Source: Adiantum capillus-veneris (taxonomy: Eukaryota > Streptophyta > Polypodiopsida > Polypodiales > Pteridaceae). Taken from it: 64,000 nt of DNA. Below the pieces are notes generated by a model. That model saw only the letters and a program-made list of their open reading frames with translations, ran no database searches and was not told the DNA's origin. The stretch lies in the NCBI GenBank assembly GCA_014529385.2, contig CM043958.1, forward strand, positions 122,544,817 to 122,608,816, written 5' to 3'. Positions 21,545 through 33,700 of this stretch are shown here, piece after piece. Every line of letters starts with the position of its first letter. Within the stretch, counting starts at the first letter, position 1. The position numbers and the translations under genes were made by a program.

Positions 21545-22065
21545 ACTATCATCCTCAAAGGTCAAAATGACTATGGACCAAAGATACATATGACGTACTT
21601 TGTATGGGGTTGATAAGCGATTCTCAAGTCTCCAAGATTGTGATGATGAGAATCTCTTGAAGAGCCCAGATTGTCTGGCTGGTAGAGAAAGTGTGTAGGT
21701 TTAAGTCATGAATGAAAGTGTGAAGGTCTTAGTCATGAATGAAAGTGTGAGGGAAGCAAGTTCATAAGTGAGCAAACGTTGAGCACTCTAGTATTGTGTG
21801 GTACTTATACTCTCGATCTTGCATTGTGCATAATGTGCATAGTTGATGCGACTCTTTTCCATTGCCCTAGTGCCCTATCTTGCATGGAGGGGAGTGAGAT
21901 CTAAGTTGAATAATTCGGAGAGTGTGTATCATCCACAAGGGGATAGTCTCAATCATATAAGGGTAAACAGTTTCCTTTTCTAGCAAAGAACATGGTTTTT
22001 TAGTTGGGGACAATATGGGTGGTGTAATGTATGAAGAGTGACCCATTGGATTTTGTCAAAGCCAA
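21545..22065. other. Unassigned spacer
   Basis: No supported gene. A short imperfect direct repeat (TTAGTCATGAATGAAAGTGTGA type) occurs twice near 21700-21750. Confidence 0.4.
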
Positions 22066-22072
22066 AATACAC

Positions 22073-22351
<279 letters not shown>

Positions 22352-22485
22352 CGCAAAGTGCGAACACTTAAACTTGTGAAGTTTTTCATATTTTCTTTTA
22401 GGCAAGTTTGAAGTCTACTCAAAATTATGCAATTTTAATCGGATCAAAATACATTAAACCTTTTTTTTAACACATTATGTAGGGG

Positions 22486-22488
<3 letters not shown>

Positions 22489-22584
<96 letters not shown>

Positions 22585-22779
22585 CGAAGAAAAGTAAGAC
22601 CGCTTTCCTTTGCTCTTACTTTCCTTGGTCCAAAATGTGAGAAAAAAATGGGGGTATGTCATATAGTCAATACCTTCTTTTTTTTCGAATGCACTAGCTA
22701 GTGGTAAGTGGTATGGTCAACACCCCTTTTTTCTTTCAAATTTTGGACTAAGGAAAGTAAGAGCCAAGGAAAGCTCAAG

Positions 22780-22812
<33 letters not shown>
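22489..22812. mobile_element. Fold-back repeat flanked by microsatellites
   Basis: Left arm: (GT)n(GA)n to about 22581, then a unique part 22582-22670 containing CTCTTACTTTCCTTGGTCCA. Right arm: the inverse of the same order, 22700-22812. It holds the inverse of that unique part with a few changes and ends in (CT)n(CA)n. The loop is short and pyrimidine-rich. The whole could form one hairpin of about 320 bases with microsatellite ends. No ORF. Confidence 0.7.
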
Positions 22813-22813
<1 letters not shown>

Positions 22814-22814
22814 T

Positions 22815-23680
22815 CTTTCTAAAGAAGGGGATGGAGGAAGAAACAATGAGGAACGGTGTAGGGGAGGGATGCAGTTAAGCAAGGTGATGGTAGGAGGATA
22901 GAGAGTGAAAGAGAGTGTGCATCCGTGAGTGCCAATGGATCACTTGGCCGCATTCAAACCAATGACCTTGGTCATGACGGATGAATCCTCAAACCACCAA
23001 GCTAGCTCCTTTGGACAATGTCGCCCTTCTTCTTAAGAGTAATACTTTCCCCACCCTTGCATTGCCTTCAAAGGGCCTTCAAAAAATAGTGTCACACATG
23101 ATAAGGAGACGTGTGGAGCATTGTCACACTCAACAAATGAGTACTTGTTTTTTGAAAAGAATTACAAGGTGTTTACAATGCATTGTAGCCAACTCGCACA
23201 ATTACGTCCTGAAAGTTATGGTTCTAATATCTTACACCGAAATGGGTTTGGCGTCTTGGTTATATGAGAGTGAATTTGAATCCCAACCTATTAACACATT
23301 TGGGTGTACAGTCGTGTGAACTACAACAAGAGGCCATGGTGCTCTTGCTATTGAACACAAGAAGTATGTCCAGACTCGTGTGACAACTGCCCAAAGTGCA
23401 TGATTGCATGTGTTGGTGTGTTTCAATGGTGACAAATACTTGAACAAGGTTTTGCCCGTCGAAGACGCGGCCCACTCGATTTTGTGTACGCAGCATGCAT
23501 ACGTACGTGCAAATGCACACATGGTGGGTCAAAGCCTAAAGGCAAAGGTTATTTGCGGCACTTGCTTTTCGACAGCGAAAGACTTGCTTTTCGCGGGAAA
23601 GCCACCCGCGCGCGTCTCTCTCTCTCTCTGTCTCTCTCTCTCGTAGAAAGTGGCGGCTTGCTTTAACGAAAAAAGGCCGC
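22815..23680. other. Unassigned stretch upstream of the Ser-rich gene
   Basis: No recognisable product on either strand. A short CT microsatellite lies at 23617-23643, and GC content rises toward 23650. Confidence 0.4.
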
Positions 23681-23688
23681 CCCTATAC

Positions 23689-23697
23689 TTATATAGC
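23689..23697 (+). promoter_or_regulatory. Candidate TATA box
   Basis: TTATATAGC in otherwise GC-richer sequence, about 340 bases before the ATG at 24030 and just after a CT-rich tract. This is compatible with a core promoter for the Ser-rich ORF and a leader of about 300 bases. Support is motif and position only. Confidence 0.3.
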
Positions 23698-24029
23698 TTG
23701 CTGCTGCAACGCGGTTCGGAAAATCTAATGAAGATGGTACCTTCATCGACCTCTAATTAGTGTTATGGCGTTCAATTTCCACTAATCATTTGCTTGTTTG
23801 AACAGGGAGGCTCGCTGCAGCAACTATTCCACTTATACCGGCCTTTCCTCTTGCAAAACGTGCCGGCAGGGGTACTGATTGCAACTTTTCTCTAAATACG
23901 CTTCCTGCAGTGGTATGATCCTGTTGCATCGCACGCACTACATGAAAGAACCCTCGAGGGTTGTGAACCACTACACAGACATCATAAGGGGGCATGTTCC
24001 ATTGACAAGGGGGGGCAACGTCTGCGAAC

Positions 24030-25496
24030 ATGGCTAACACCAGCAGACCAGAGATGGTGTTAGGCAAAGAAAGTAGCAAATCTTCTACTTCTGACTCAAA
24101 ACGCGACAAGAAACAGGTACCCACTTCACCCCTGCATAATATGGCATTGTCATCCTCTTCATCGTTGTCGTCATCCTTGCCCTACATCAAAAAACCCTAC
24201 TCGTGTGCATTGAGGCCATCAATATTGTCCTCGACGACCTTGGCGCCACTGCCTCCTTCCATGAAGAGATTCAATTTGTCATCATCGACGCCAAAAACAG
24301 AATTGCAGGCACCGTCAACATCATCTGCTTTGTCATCTAGTACAAAGCCAATTCTCTCCATCAGGACATCACCAAATTCATCATCAATGGCCCCGTCGAC
24401 AGCACCAGCTTCAAAGGAAACACCAATAGCACTGCCACCCAGCAAGGAGACTCCATCCTCGCATGTCACCTCTCCCTCGTCAACCCCGAGCCCTTCCACT
24501 GCCACATCCTTAGCCAAGGCAAAAAGTTTCTCAACATTACCACCCATGAAGAAAACTTCAATGTCGACATCACCTTCAACTCCGCTGTTGCAAACATTAT
24601 CTTCACCATCACCAACAGTGTCTTCGCCATCGTCACCCTCTTCATTGGAATCATTATCATCAGGCGAGATGTCACTACTATCATCATCTTCCTCATCAAC
24701 AGTTTTACCTTCCTCATCGTCTATGGACACATCAAGACCCGCATCGACATCATCTCCATCATCCTCCCCTTCACAAGCAACCAACTCTGCTGCATTGTCA
24801 TACAAAGCTATGCCATTTACATCATCACAATCGGTCCCTGTAAACTTTTCATCATCACCACCACCTGCATCCATGAACAAAACTGATTCATCCACATCAC
24901 TGTCTTCACCTGTGATCACACTGTCATCATCAACCATGGTCACAGCTACTCCTCCAAGAGCATCATCATCAACAGCTTTGTCATCGATGGTGTCGATGTT
25001 AAAATCATCTTCAAAGACATGCATGTCAAGCCCCTCGAAGGCGTCCTCAAAATTCATTGTGCTTCCAGAAACAGCTGTTGAATCCACATTCAAACATTCA
25101 TCTGTGCCAACGGCGTTACAAGCAGATTTGACGACGACTAGCCGCGTGTCATCCTCATTACCAGGGGTAACACTATCATTGTCAGAGTTCATGGCCAAAA
25201 TGCATGATCTCTTGAACAACCTCATAGCACAAAGAAACACAATCCTAGGAGTGATGAATACTACTCTGAAAAGCTATCTTCCAGATGAAAACACAGAGTT
25301 CATTCAAGAGCAAAAGATGCTTAGTCAAATGATTGAGCTTCAAGCAAAGATCATATCAACAAATGAGGAGCTTCAAATTGCAAGAGCTCGAAATGCTCAA
25401 CTTGAATGGGAACTAGCTCATTACCAACAGTCGCAACTAGACTCCTTCGAGAATCAAGATTTGCAAGTACTAACCTGCTTTGACAAACACAGCTGA
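24030..25496 (+). CDS. Ser/Thr/Pro-rich protein with C-terminal coiled coil (488 aa)
   Basis: An unbroken frame from ATG 24030 to TGA 25494-25496. Residues 1-30 are hydrophilic and Lys/Ser-rich. Residues 35-385 are dominated by Ser, Thr, Pro and Ala (runs of Ser up to six). The last 100 residues are different: a normal-composition amphipathic helix (FMAKMHDLLNNLIAQRNTIL, then MIELQAKIISTNEELQIARA and AQLEWELAHYQQSQ) typical of a coiled coil. The tail is in the same frame as the Ser-rich part and is the best evidence for this frame and strand. No signal peptide or named domain is seen. The Ser-rich part is built on TCA-like triplets, leaves two other frames nearly open, and contains a CAG/GTACCC splice-donor look-alike at 24117. 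A gene model with an intron is therefore possible. Confidence 0.5.
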   Translation: MANTSRPEMVLGKESSKSSTSDSKRDKKQVPTSPLHNMALSSSSSLSSSLPYIKKPYSCALRPSILSSTTLAPLPPSMKRFNLSSSTPKTELQAPSTSSALSSSTKPILSIRTSPNSSSMAPSTAPASKETPIALPPSKETPSSHVTSPSSTPSPSTATSLAKAKSFSTLPPMKKTSMSTSPSTPLLQTLSSPSPTVSSPSSPSSLESLSSGEMSLLSSSSSSTVLPSSSSMDTSRPASTSSPSSSPSQATNSAALSYKAMPFTSSQSVPVNFSSSPPPASMNKTDSSTSLSSPVITLSSSTMVTATPPRASSSTALSSMVSMLKSSSKTCMSSPSKASSKFIVLPETAVESTFKHSSVPTALQADLTTTSRVSSSLPGVTLSLSEFMAKMHDLLNNLIAQRNTILGVMNTTLKSYLPDENTEFIQEQKMLSQMIELQAKIISTNEELQIARARNAQLEWELAHYQQSQLDSFENQDLQVLTCFDKHS

Positions 25497-25499
25497 GGT

Positions 25500-27004
25500 T
25501 TCATACCTTGATCTTATTCACATTGATGTTTACATGTGGTTGTAAAGCAGGAACAATCACAGCTTCGGCATTGCCAGATGGCAATGCTTGAAGGTTTTTG
25601 TAATCGTTTCATGTTCGAATTTAGACACTGGCTTCAGCAAGGCTCAGTGTGTTAATTTTGTCATTTGACTCTTATCATCTCCTAGCCCTGTAAATCCCGT
25701 ATTCACAGTTTATTGATACATTGCGTAGCTCTGTGTACTTTTGTCTACCGCACCAATTGCTCGAGAGAGCTCTGTTTTCCACTCGACAGCACGAATCAGG
25801 AGGAATCTGGGAGTCACGACTCCCATACTGGACTTTTATATTTTTGATGGTGTGCAAGTAAGTTTCTGGAGGCTGTGAAGGTATAGGGAATGGTCCCCTG
25901 CTGACCATTCCAAATCACTCTACCATAGTCTCGCTCTACCCTTTCTTGGAAAGGTTGTACATTTATGACATACTTCCAGCATTGATGTCACAGAGCAGCT
26001 TCACATGTAAGTTGCAACGTGTAATGTGCACATCAAGATTAATTCAACAGCTTGAACTTCAATGATTGTACAGCTCTGAGTACATTGAAGAGAAATAATA
26101 AACCAATGCAGTCGCACAATCGACCAAGAGTAGAATATCAACAATTCAATAGTTTACTTTTCAGAGCTTTGCAGGTGCATATTGAGAACTTTATTCACAA
26201 CCCCCCATTTCTACTACTCGTGAGAGTCACTTCCCAAACATTCAATACGAACTGCTCATCAGCATTAGAAAGTCAAATAATAAGGCTCTTATGTCTGCAA
26301 TTGCATTTCAATTTTGTTCCTATAGCATATAATCCTAGATATAATGGACACATCCCACCTCATCCAATAAAAAATATGTCAGTTATGGATTTAGCTCTCT
26401 GAAAGGAGAGGCTGCGTCAGTGCACGTAATACAACGATACAACAAGCCTACAAACCATTATGTATATACATCGGGATCCAATAAGAACCTCAAAGAAGTT
26501 ATTAAAAAAGCTGCTCCATGCAAGCCAAACGCACAAGGCCCTCGCAGTGAAATCAGATTAGAGACTGTACATTTGATTATGCTTCCCTTATCAGGCTGCA
26601 GCATATCTAAATGCTACCGGCCACATCCGTGTACATCATGCGAAGGACCCCAAGGTAACATTTTCTTTGCAAGAATAAACTGGCTTTTCTTTTGCAAGCT
26701 CCGTTTCATCCTCGAAGGTGTCTCTCTCACTACAGACCGCAGCTCTAACATTGGCTGAATAGTTGATACACACTTGCCTTTAATCTTCAGTCCAAAGTAG
26801 AAGGCCGACTTCACAGCTCAAAAACCAATCTGCTTGACCGCGATGCGGTACTACAGCCATATATTATTCACACAAGAATACACTACTCTTTTGTAATTCA
26901 AGCTTGTCCCAATGAGCTCTTCACGTTGAAGACACCATGGCACCACGGCGCTCTGTTCATATATTGATGAATCAGCCACTTTTTCATTTACCTCTTAACC
27001 AAAT
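25500..27004 (-). other. Intergenic region including the probable Pumilio 3' UTR
   Basis: No coding frame supported. The minus-strand part next to 27005 should be the 3' UTR of the Pumilio gene. A minus-strand AATAAA lies at 26190-26195, about 810 bases past the stop. The plus-strand 3' end of the Ser-rich gene must lie near 25500-25700. Confidence 0.4.
26190..26195 (-). terminator. Candidate poly(A) signal of the Pumilio gene
   Basis: The plus strand reads TTTATT, so AATAAA on the minus strand, in AT-rich sequence downstream of the stop codon. Other, closer sites may be used. Confidence 0.25.
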
Positions 27005-30000
27005 TTACAAAAGCACAAGCAAAAAACAGGTTTCACCTCCAGCAGCGACCAGTTTTTCAACGCGAGCCACAATGTGTTTCCCATATGTGTACTTCTTCAA
27101 GGCGTGCAGATGCACCCGGATTCGGGAAAGCAACATCTCACGCTGCTGATCATCACAAGTCTCCAGCACTTTTTGTACCACATAGTTTGCATACTGATCT
27201 TTCATCATGGCCTGCAATTAGAGGGAGCCCAAGCTAGGTCAAGTACCTACCATTACAATCCATTGTTGCATGAACCAGACTGACAAATGCAGTGTATCTT
27301 AGCTTACGACAAAGCCAGTTCAAGAACTTGAATAGGCACTAGAGACTAGTAAAATATAGGAAATCCACTTCCGAACTTTAGAGAATACCTATCTATGCGT
27401 TTGATGCCGATAGGGGCCCCCTTTTAATGAAAAATAATTTAAGTAGGAATCTTAGGAGATGCCCTCTCCGTTAACAGGGGCCAGTAGGCTCCCCCCCCCT
27501 ATTAATGCAGACTAGGAATCTTAGGAGATGCCCTCGCTGTTAATAGGGGCCGGGAGTAGGGAATCCACAGAATGTGGATCTCCATCGTTGGGCTGCCAGG
27601 TGCCTTGCGCAGAGCTGAGCAAGCGGATCACTTGGCAGCAGGCGGGGAGAAAACTGGGGCCAGGTACACAGGGTGCACACTTTTTTTTAAATGAGGCCAG
27701 GAAAAGGAATACAGCAAGCTGGTTTGCCGAACTGGTCTAGGGAGCAGCAGGCTCAAATCATTTGACCCGGCCGCCTGAGTTTGATTCTGCCTTTCGGATA
27801 TTTTGGAAATATCTAAAGCTGAGAGAACCTTGGAATTCTCCTCAGAAAAAGGAATCTCGTTTGAGATCCTGGCATGATTTTCAAGATCTGAGCCAGGGCA
27901 AGATATGGGAAATATGGGATATAACTTCCAAGATGAGGCACTAGAGACTAGTAACATATGGGAAATACCCTTTGGTGCCATTATTTTCTTCAAACATTAT
28001 ATTTATGCCTTAAACTTGTGTGGGCAGGATGCTCAAATTCTTATACTAGGCAGGATATGCATACAAACATTCTAACAGCAAACTGAACACACTCTATCAG
28101 AATTCAATTTTGCACCACACTGAAAAAGAAGACAAGATTGATGAAGGCTCGTACTGCCTCACCTGCAAGGGCTCATTCTCATCTGTCTGCCCAAGCATCT
28201 CTGTAATCAATATCTGACGTTCTGTGGGGCCTCCAAACTCCAAGCACTTCTCTACAACATTGGAGGCAAATTTGTGTTGGCTCATTTGCACAATTTGACC
28301 AGCCATCTTTGTTAGTATATCACTACGTTCTTCCGGTTTTCCATGCTCCAAAATGTGCTGTTCAACAGAATAAAATTCTCACTTTTAAGGTCAACCTTCT
28401 AAAACCCGAATCACAGAAATAAAAATCATGTAAGTACACACCTGTACAACATAATTACCATATTGGTCCTGCGCTAAAGTACACACAGAGCGTAAAATCT
28501 CATCCATTACGCCTCCTCCTTTTTGCTCATCAGTACAATATTCTAACACTCGCTGCCAGACCATCAACACACACAACATTAAATTTGCCAATTAACCGCT
28601 CATAACCAAAGAAACTTTCCAATAATCAGCCAGCTAGCTACCTGGATGACTCTGCAGCCATACGGATGAGTGGACAGCATAACTACCTGTCCATAAAATG
28701 CTGACAATATGAAACTAATGCGATCCGGTGGAACACACTCTATACATTTCTGAATCACATGATTTCCATTTTGGTCTCGCACACATCGCATAACATGGCC
28801 ATCCAATTCAGATATGAGGTGAATTTGCTGTTCCACATCAACAACCTCCAAAGCCTGGGTTGAAATCCAAATAACACATCAAAATTGTCCTTTTTTTTCA
28901 TACTAAAAAGAATCTAAACCAGCAATGAGCCATACCTTCTGTATGACGCGGCATCCATACATCTGCAAGCTTAAGGTTAGAACATGACCCACAAGTCGCT
29001 CTGCAAGCTCAGTTCGTTGCTCAGTGGTTCCATGCTCAAAAAACTGTTATAGCAAACCATTTATACCACATTAAGTTCAAGCGCACAGTATGTAAACAAC
29101 TCAAAGCCAGACAGGGTAACAAAGAAGGTAACAACCATCTTGAAGGATACAGATCTAGCAACACCCTCTATCACATTTTTATTTACAAGTGGTGTTTTAT
29201 TTAACATAATGAACGAGTAAAACACTCTGAGATAGATCGACTACCTCTCAGTCAATATAGTTACGCTAGTTGTATGTAGCTCTAAATGCTTGTTCGAGAA
29301 GGCAGGCACACAATCCATCAACCCTTTTCCTAGAAAAATATGAAGGCAGGTTACCTCTCATACCTACATGGAACACTCGTACTTCTCAAATTGATGACTG
29401 AGAAGTTTGAGGCCATAGAATGTGCATGCTTCTCAAAGCTGTTTGTGTCTAAATATGTCAATAGAACATTTTGCTGCTGACAATCTCGGCTCAACATTGG
29501 ATGTTCTCAGCACCTTGGAGACTCGCTTCCTGAAGAATCTCTCCACCCTCATATGCAAGTAGCATAGAACAACATGATTTCCAAAAACTCCTTAGCACTC
29601 ACATCAGTGTTTCCCACTCTTCCTGTTTCACAATAACACTTTGTCCGCTGCATATGAATGCACTAATGGCAAGCTTCTATTCTCCAAAACTATTTGCAAA
29701 ATTCACAGGTCTATAGCACTGAGGCATATAATGGAGTCCAAAGAATATTTCCACCCCTTCTGCTTGCCACAGATCCTATCCACTAATGATAAGATGGGCG
29801 AAACTAATTCAACCTAAAATTGCAGACCCAGTCATGCTAAGAACTAGGCCATGGGCAGAAGGTACATAGACCCAGTAAGAAGATCACTTGATCAGCAAAC
29901 AACTTGCAAGCATTAAAATCACTGCACAGCTTGGTAAAGCATATCCATATGCCAACGGGACTGGAGGAATATATCAGGAGCAGCCCAGATCCATCTACGT

Positions 30001-30563
30001 CGTTGTCTTGTGCATACTATTGACTAAATACTACAACATCCCTGCTGACATTATCGGTCCCCTCTGCATACTGAGTTTTTGTCACGGCTCTTGAGATGCA
30101 AGGCAAACTCAGTGACAATCAAGCCTAGCACTGAATACCCTAGATGCAGCAAAATAATTTAATAGGGAGCATGGAATGCGAAAGACAATAGTTCAGATTA
30201 GTTTGACGGAGATTGCATTTGGAAAATCAACACAATATCAACTCTTTGAAAGTTTGAAGTTCAAACGAAAACTTCACACTGTAGAATCTGGATGTCTGCC
30301 AACACAACCATAATATATACCCAAGGACGAGCCCAGATTCACCCTTAATATGAGTGTACATAACTTCAGAAGGTCACAGATAAGACATGTAGACAAATTA
30401 TAACAGAGGGCTAAAACACTTGCACATAACACACAATCAAGATACACATAATGTTGTAAAAGAAAGAAAAACGAATCAAGAGAAATTTTATACTTAATTA
30501 AAACATTTGAAAATCTCTATTGCATGCAACTATGCACATATATATGTCCGCATACATAAATAT

Positions 30564-30642
<79 letters not shown>

Positions 30643-30713
30643 TGAAATGAAATGTTATATTAACGTCTTCAAAAGGCCAAAGTGACCTATGAGACCAGAA
30701 AGTTACAATGTGG

Positions 30714-30771
<58 letters not shown>

Positions 30772-33700
30772 GAAGAAGAAGAGAAGTTTTAACGCCGTGG
30801 AAGATCCGAAGAGACTGATCCAAGAAAAAACGCTCATATCCACCTTTACATGAAAGTGCAAGTTACAGAATCATGGGAGTTCCACGTGACAGAGTGACCA
30901 TCACCTCCATAGTGTTGACTTGATACTGCAACCTCCCCACTCACTTGTCAATGGCCACTAATCAGTGCAGAAATATATACCAAAATACGTTCCCACACAC
31001 AAATACACACTATGCACAAAGCATAGTCCCACCAGAAGAACTTTCTCAAAATGCCACCACTTTCAATACTCTCTTGAAAATCTAAAAAGCTATAAAAACT
31101 TAAGGTCTAACGGATATGTTCTTGTTGCACTCTCGCAGGTGGTAAAAGAATTTATTGATCTCCTTTAAAAGCCTACTATGAACTTCCATTATTCACAAGC
31201 ATTATTCCAGTCTCTGACTCTTGGCCCCCAATTTCTCCGGTCCATCCATTGTCAATCCGGATATACCAAAAGGCAACATCTTGCATAATAAGGGTTCATC
31301 CCCCAAAAAGAAGAATACCTTGTCATGGATGACCAAGCCTATTTATATCACAATGATCTCAAGTTCTCAAGATTTTTTATTGTTGGGATTGGTTTTTGCA
31401 GGTAAGTGACTAGTGTTAGGGATGAATCTTTTCTTACGTTTTCTGTACCTAAATGTTATTGTCATGTAATCAAACAAATTAGAAAATGAGATGGAACTCT
31501 ATCCTTGTTTTAAACTTTATGGTACTATTACAATTGTTTCATTTGCCAAGATAATCTGGTTTATTTATACACATGACCATACATCAATACAAAGATCTAT
31601 GTACTAAGTTTTTGTTATAACTCAGGGCAAACTCAGCCAAAGTAAAGCCTAACACTAAATGACCAACAATTAATGCATACCTAGACGAATTTTGGAAAAG
31701 CCCAAAAGAAGACTGAAAGACATAGACTCAGAGTAGACATCAAGACATAGACTCAGAGTAGACATCAAGACAATATAACCACTAGCTCCATCATGCATAG
31801 TATTGAAAAAATTTACGACATCCACTAATAACATTAGTGCTCAATTTCGTGGGGTTACAATCAGACACGATAAATGCTCCCACATTCGTATGAGCATACA
31901 TAAATACAACAATTTACGAAATAAGACCTGTGTTCTCTGGAGTGCAGGCCAAACTCAGCCATAGCATCAAACATAGCACACTCACATATCTAGAATTTCC
32001 ATCTAGAAATGTCATATACAAGACCATATAACCATCTAACGATCAGCGCCATATTAGCACATTGACTAAACGCTTCAGCATCCCCCACAACATCACTGGT
32101 GCCCGATAGACCTAGGTATCAACATATATCCCCCCCGCCCCCCGGGCAAAAAAGAACACACACCAACATACATTGAAATATGTATAATATATATACCTAG
32201 ATGAAACCAAGATAAGTCTAGATTCACCTTTAAAGGAAGTGCAAGGAATAGACTCAAGATAGGCATCCACAAGACAACATAACCATCAGCTATCATGCAT
32301 AGTATTGACTCAATACTGCGACATCCCCACTGATGTGCCCAATAGTGGATGCAGAACTAGGTACCAATATAGGCTCCCACACACAAGCATAAATCAATAC
32401 AAAGATCTGCATACTAAGTTTCTATCACCACTCTAGAGATACATTAATAGAAGGGTCTGCGTGGCAACTTCTGTCATGGCTCTAGAGATTTGAAACTTGA
32501 AACAGGCAGCATCTAGCGAGGTTGCTGTGATTGGGCTCCTTATGTCAAAATGTCATGTTCTTGTGCACATAGCCGTGCATGGTCTATGTGCACTAGAGCT
32601 GAAAAACTATTTCCGAGAGAAGTGAGTCAGCCATACAAGTTATACCAGCCGCAACTGACCCCTGATTGACCTCATCACTTAAAACTGGTCAATACCAGTA
32701 ATAAAACTGGAAATGCTTGCATAAGGTTCCACAACTCAAAAAACGTTAGCATAGAAAGTGCACAACCTTTCAAAGGATAGCTTGTAGCACCTACATTGAT
32801 AACCAAAAACCCATCTACAAGTCAGTGACAAGAGGGTAAAAAATAACACCTTCTGAATCACGTAGTTCCCAAACACATCAGTCATGAGCGTGAGGGCATG
32901 TGGCAAAACTTCTTGAAACACAGAAGCCTTCTCCTCCAAAGATACCGTTTCTAATTTCTGCTGGATAAATCTGCTGCCATGCTGATCAGCACTGTACAGA
33001 AAAACAACTAGAGTTGCTATAATTGATCAAAAAGCCTACAAAACAAGAAAAAACATAAGGAGCCATGTACCTGAACTCTACAACATGACCTGCAATATCC
33101 CCAAGCTCAAACCTCCTTGTTTTATTGTTCTTCAACTCTTCCAGCAATGATGATCCTTTATCTTCCCCTCCATCACTTGCCTTTTGTCCCTGCCAACTCA
33201 TGTAGGCCCCTCCAGCAGGTGTTCTGGCACCTCCAAGGGGAAAACGGAAATTACGATCACCTTGTCTCAATGAAAATGCACTGGGGACTAAAGGAGAATT
33301 TGGAAACATCGGGCTAGAGATAGGAGAGCTCCCATATGGCATTACAAACCCAAGTGTTGGAGGACTACCATAGTACGCAGGGCTCATGGAACCAGGTTTG
33401 CTGCCCAGAGGAAGACCATAAGACCCACTCCTTTGAAGCTGGGATTTCTGATCTGCTGTGTACCCAAACATAGAGTTTAAATGGTTCTTTTGCATTTCCA
33501 AGGAATCCATAGGATACCCTCTTAAAAGGGAGGGATCACTTAAATTTAAAGCATTTCGAGCATCCTCCGTGGAGTACTGCTGCAGATAATGATAATAAAG
33601 AGGGTCTTGCAACGGAGATTGCAAAGAAGCCCCAGTTTGACCTGCATACTTGTACAATTGTTGCATATCTAGCCCTGCTCCATTTTGTGATCCTGGTGCA

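Noticed and set aside
24197-25240. 347-residue acidic ORF on the minus strand
   Set aside because: It is the antisense image of TCA/ATC-rich DNA (every codon starts with G), and the plus-strand frame has the more protein-like coiled-coil tail.
27735-27785. tRNA gene in Pumilio intron 7
   Set aside because: Only weak A/B-box-like words; no cloverleaf can be drawn. It is mentioned only as a possible SINE trace.
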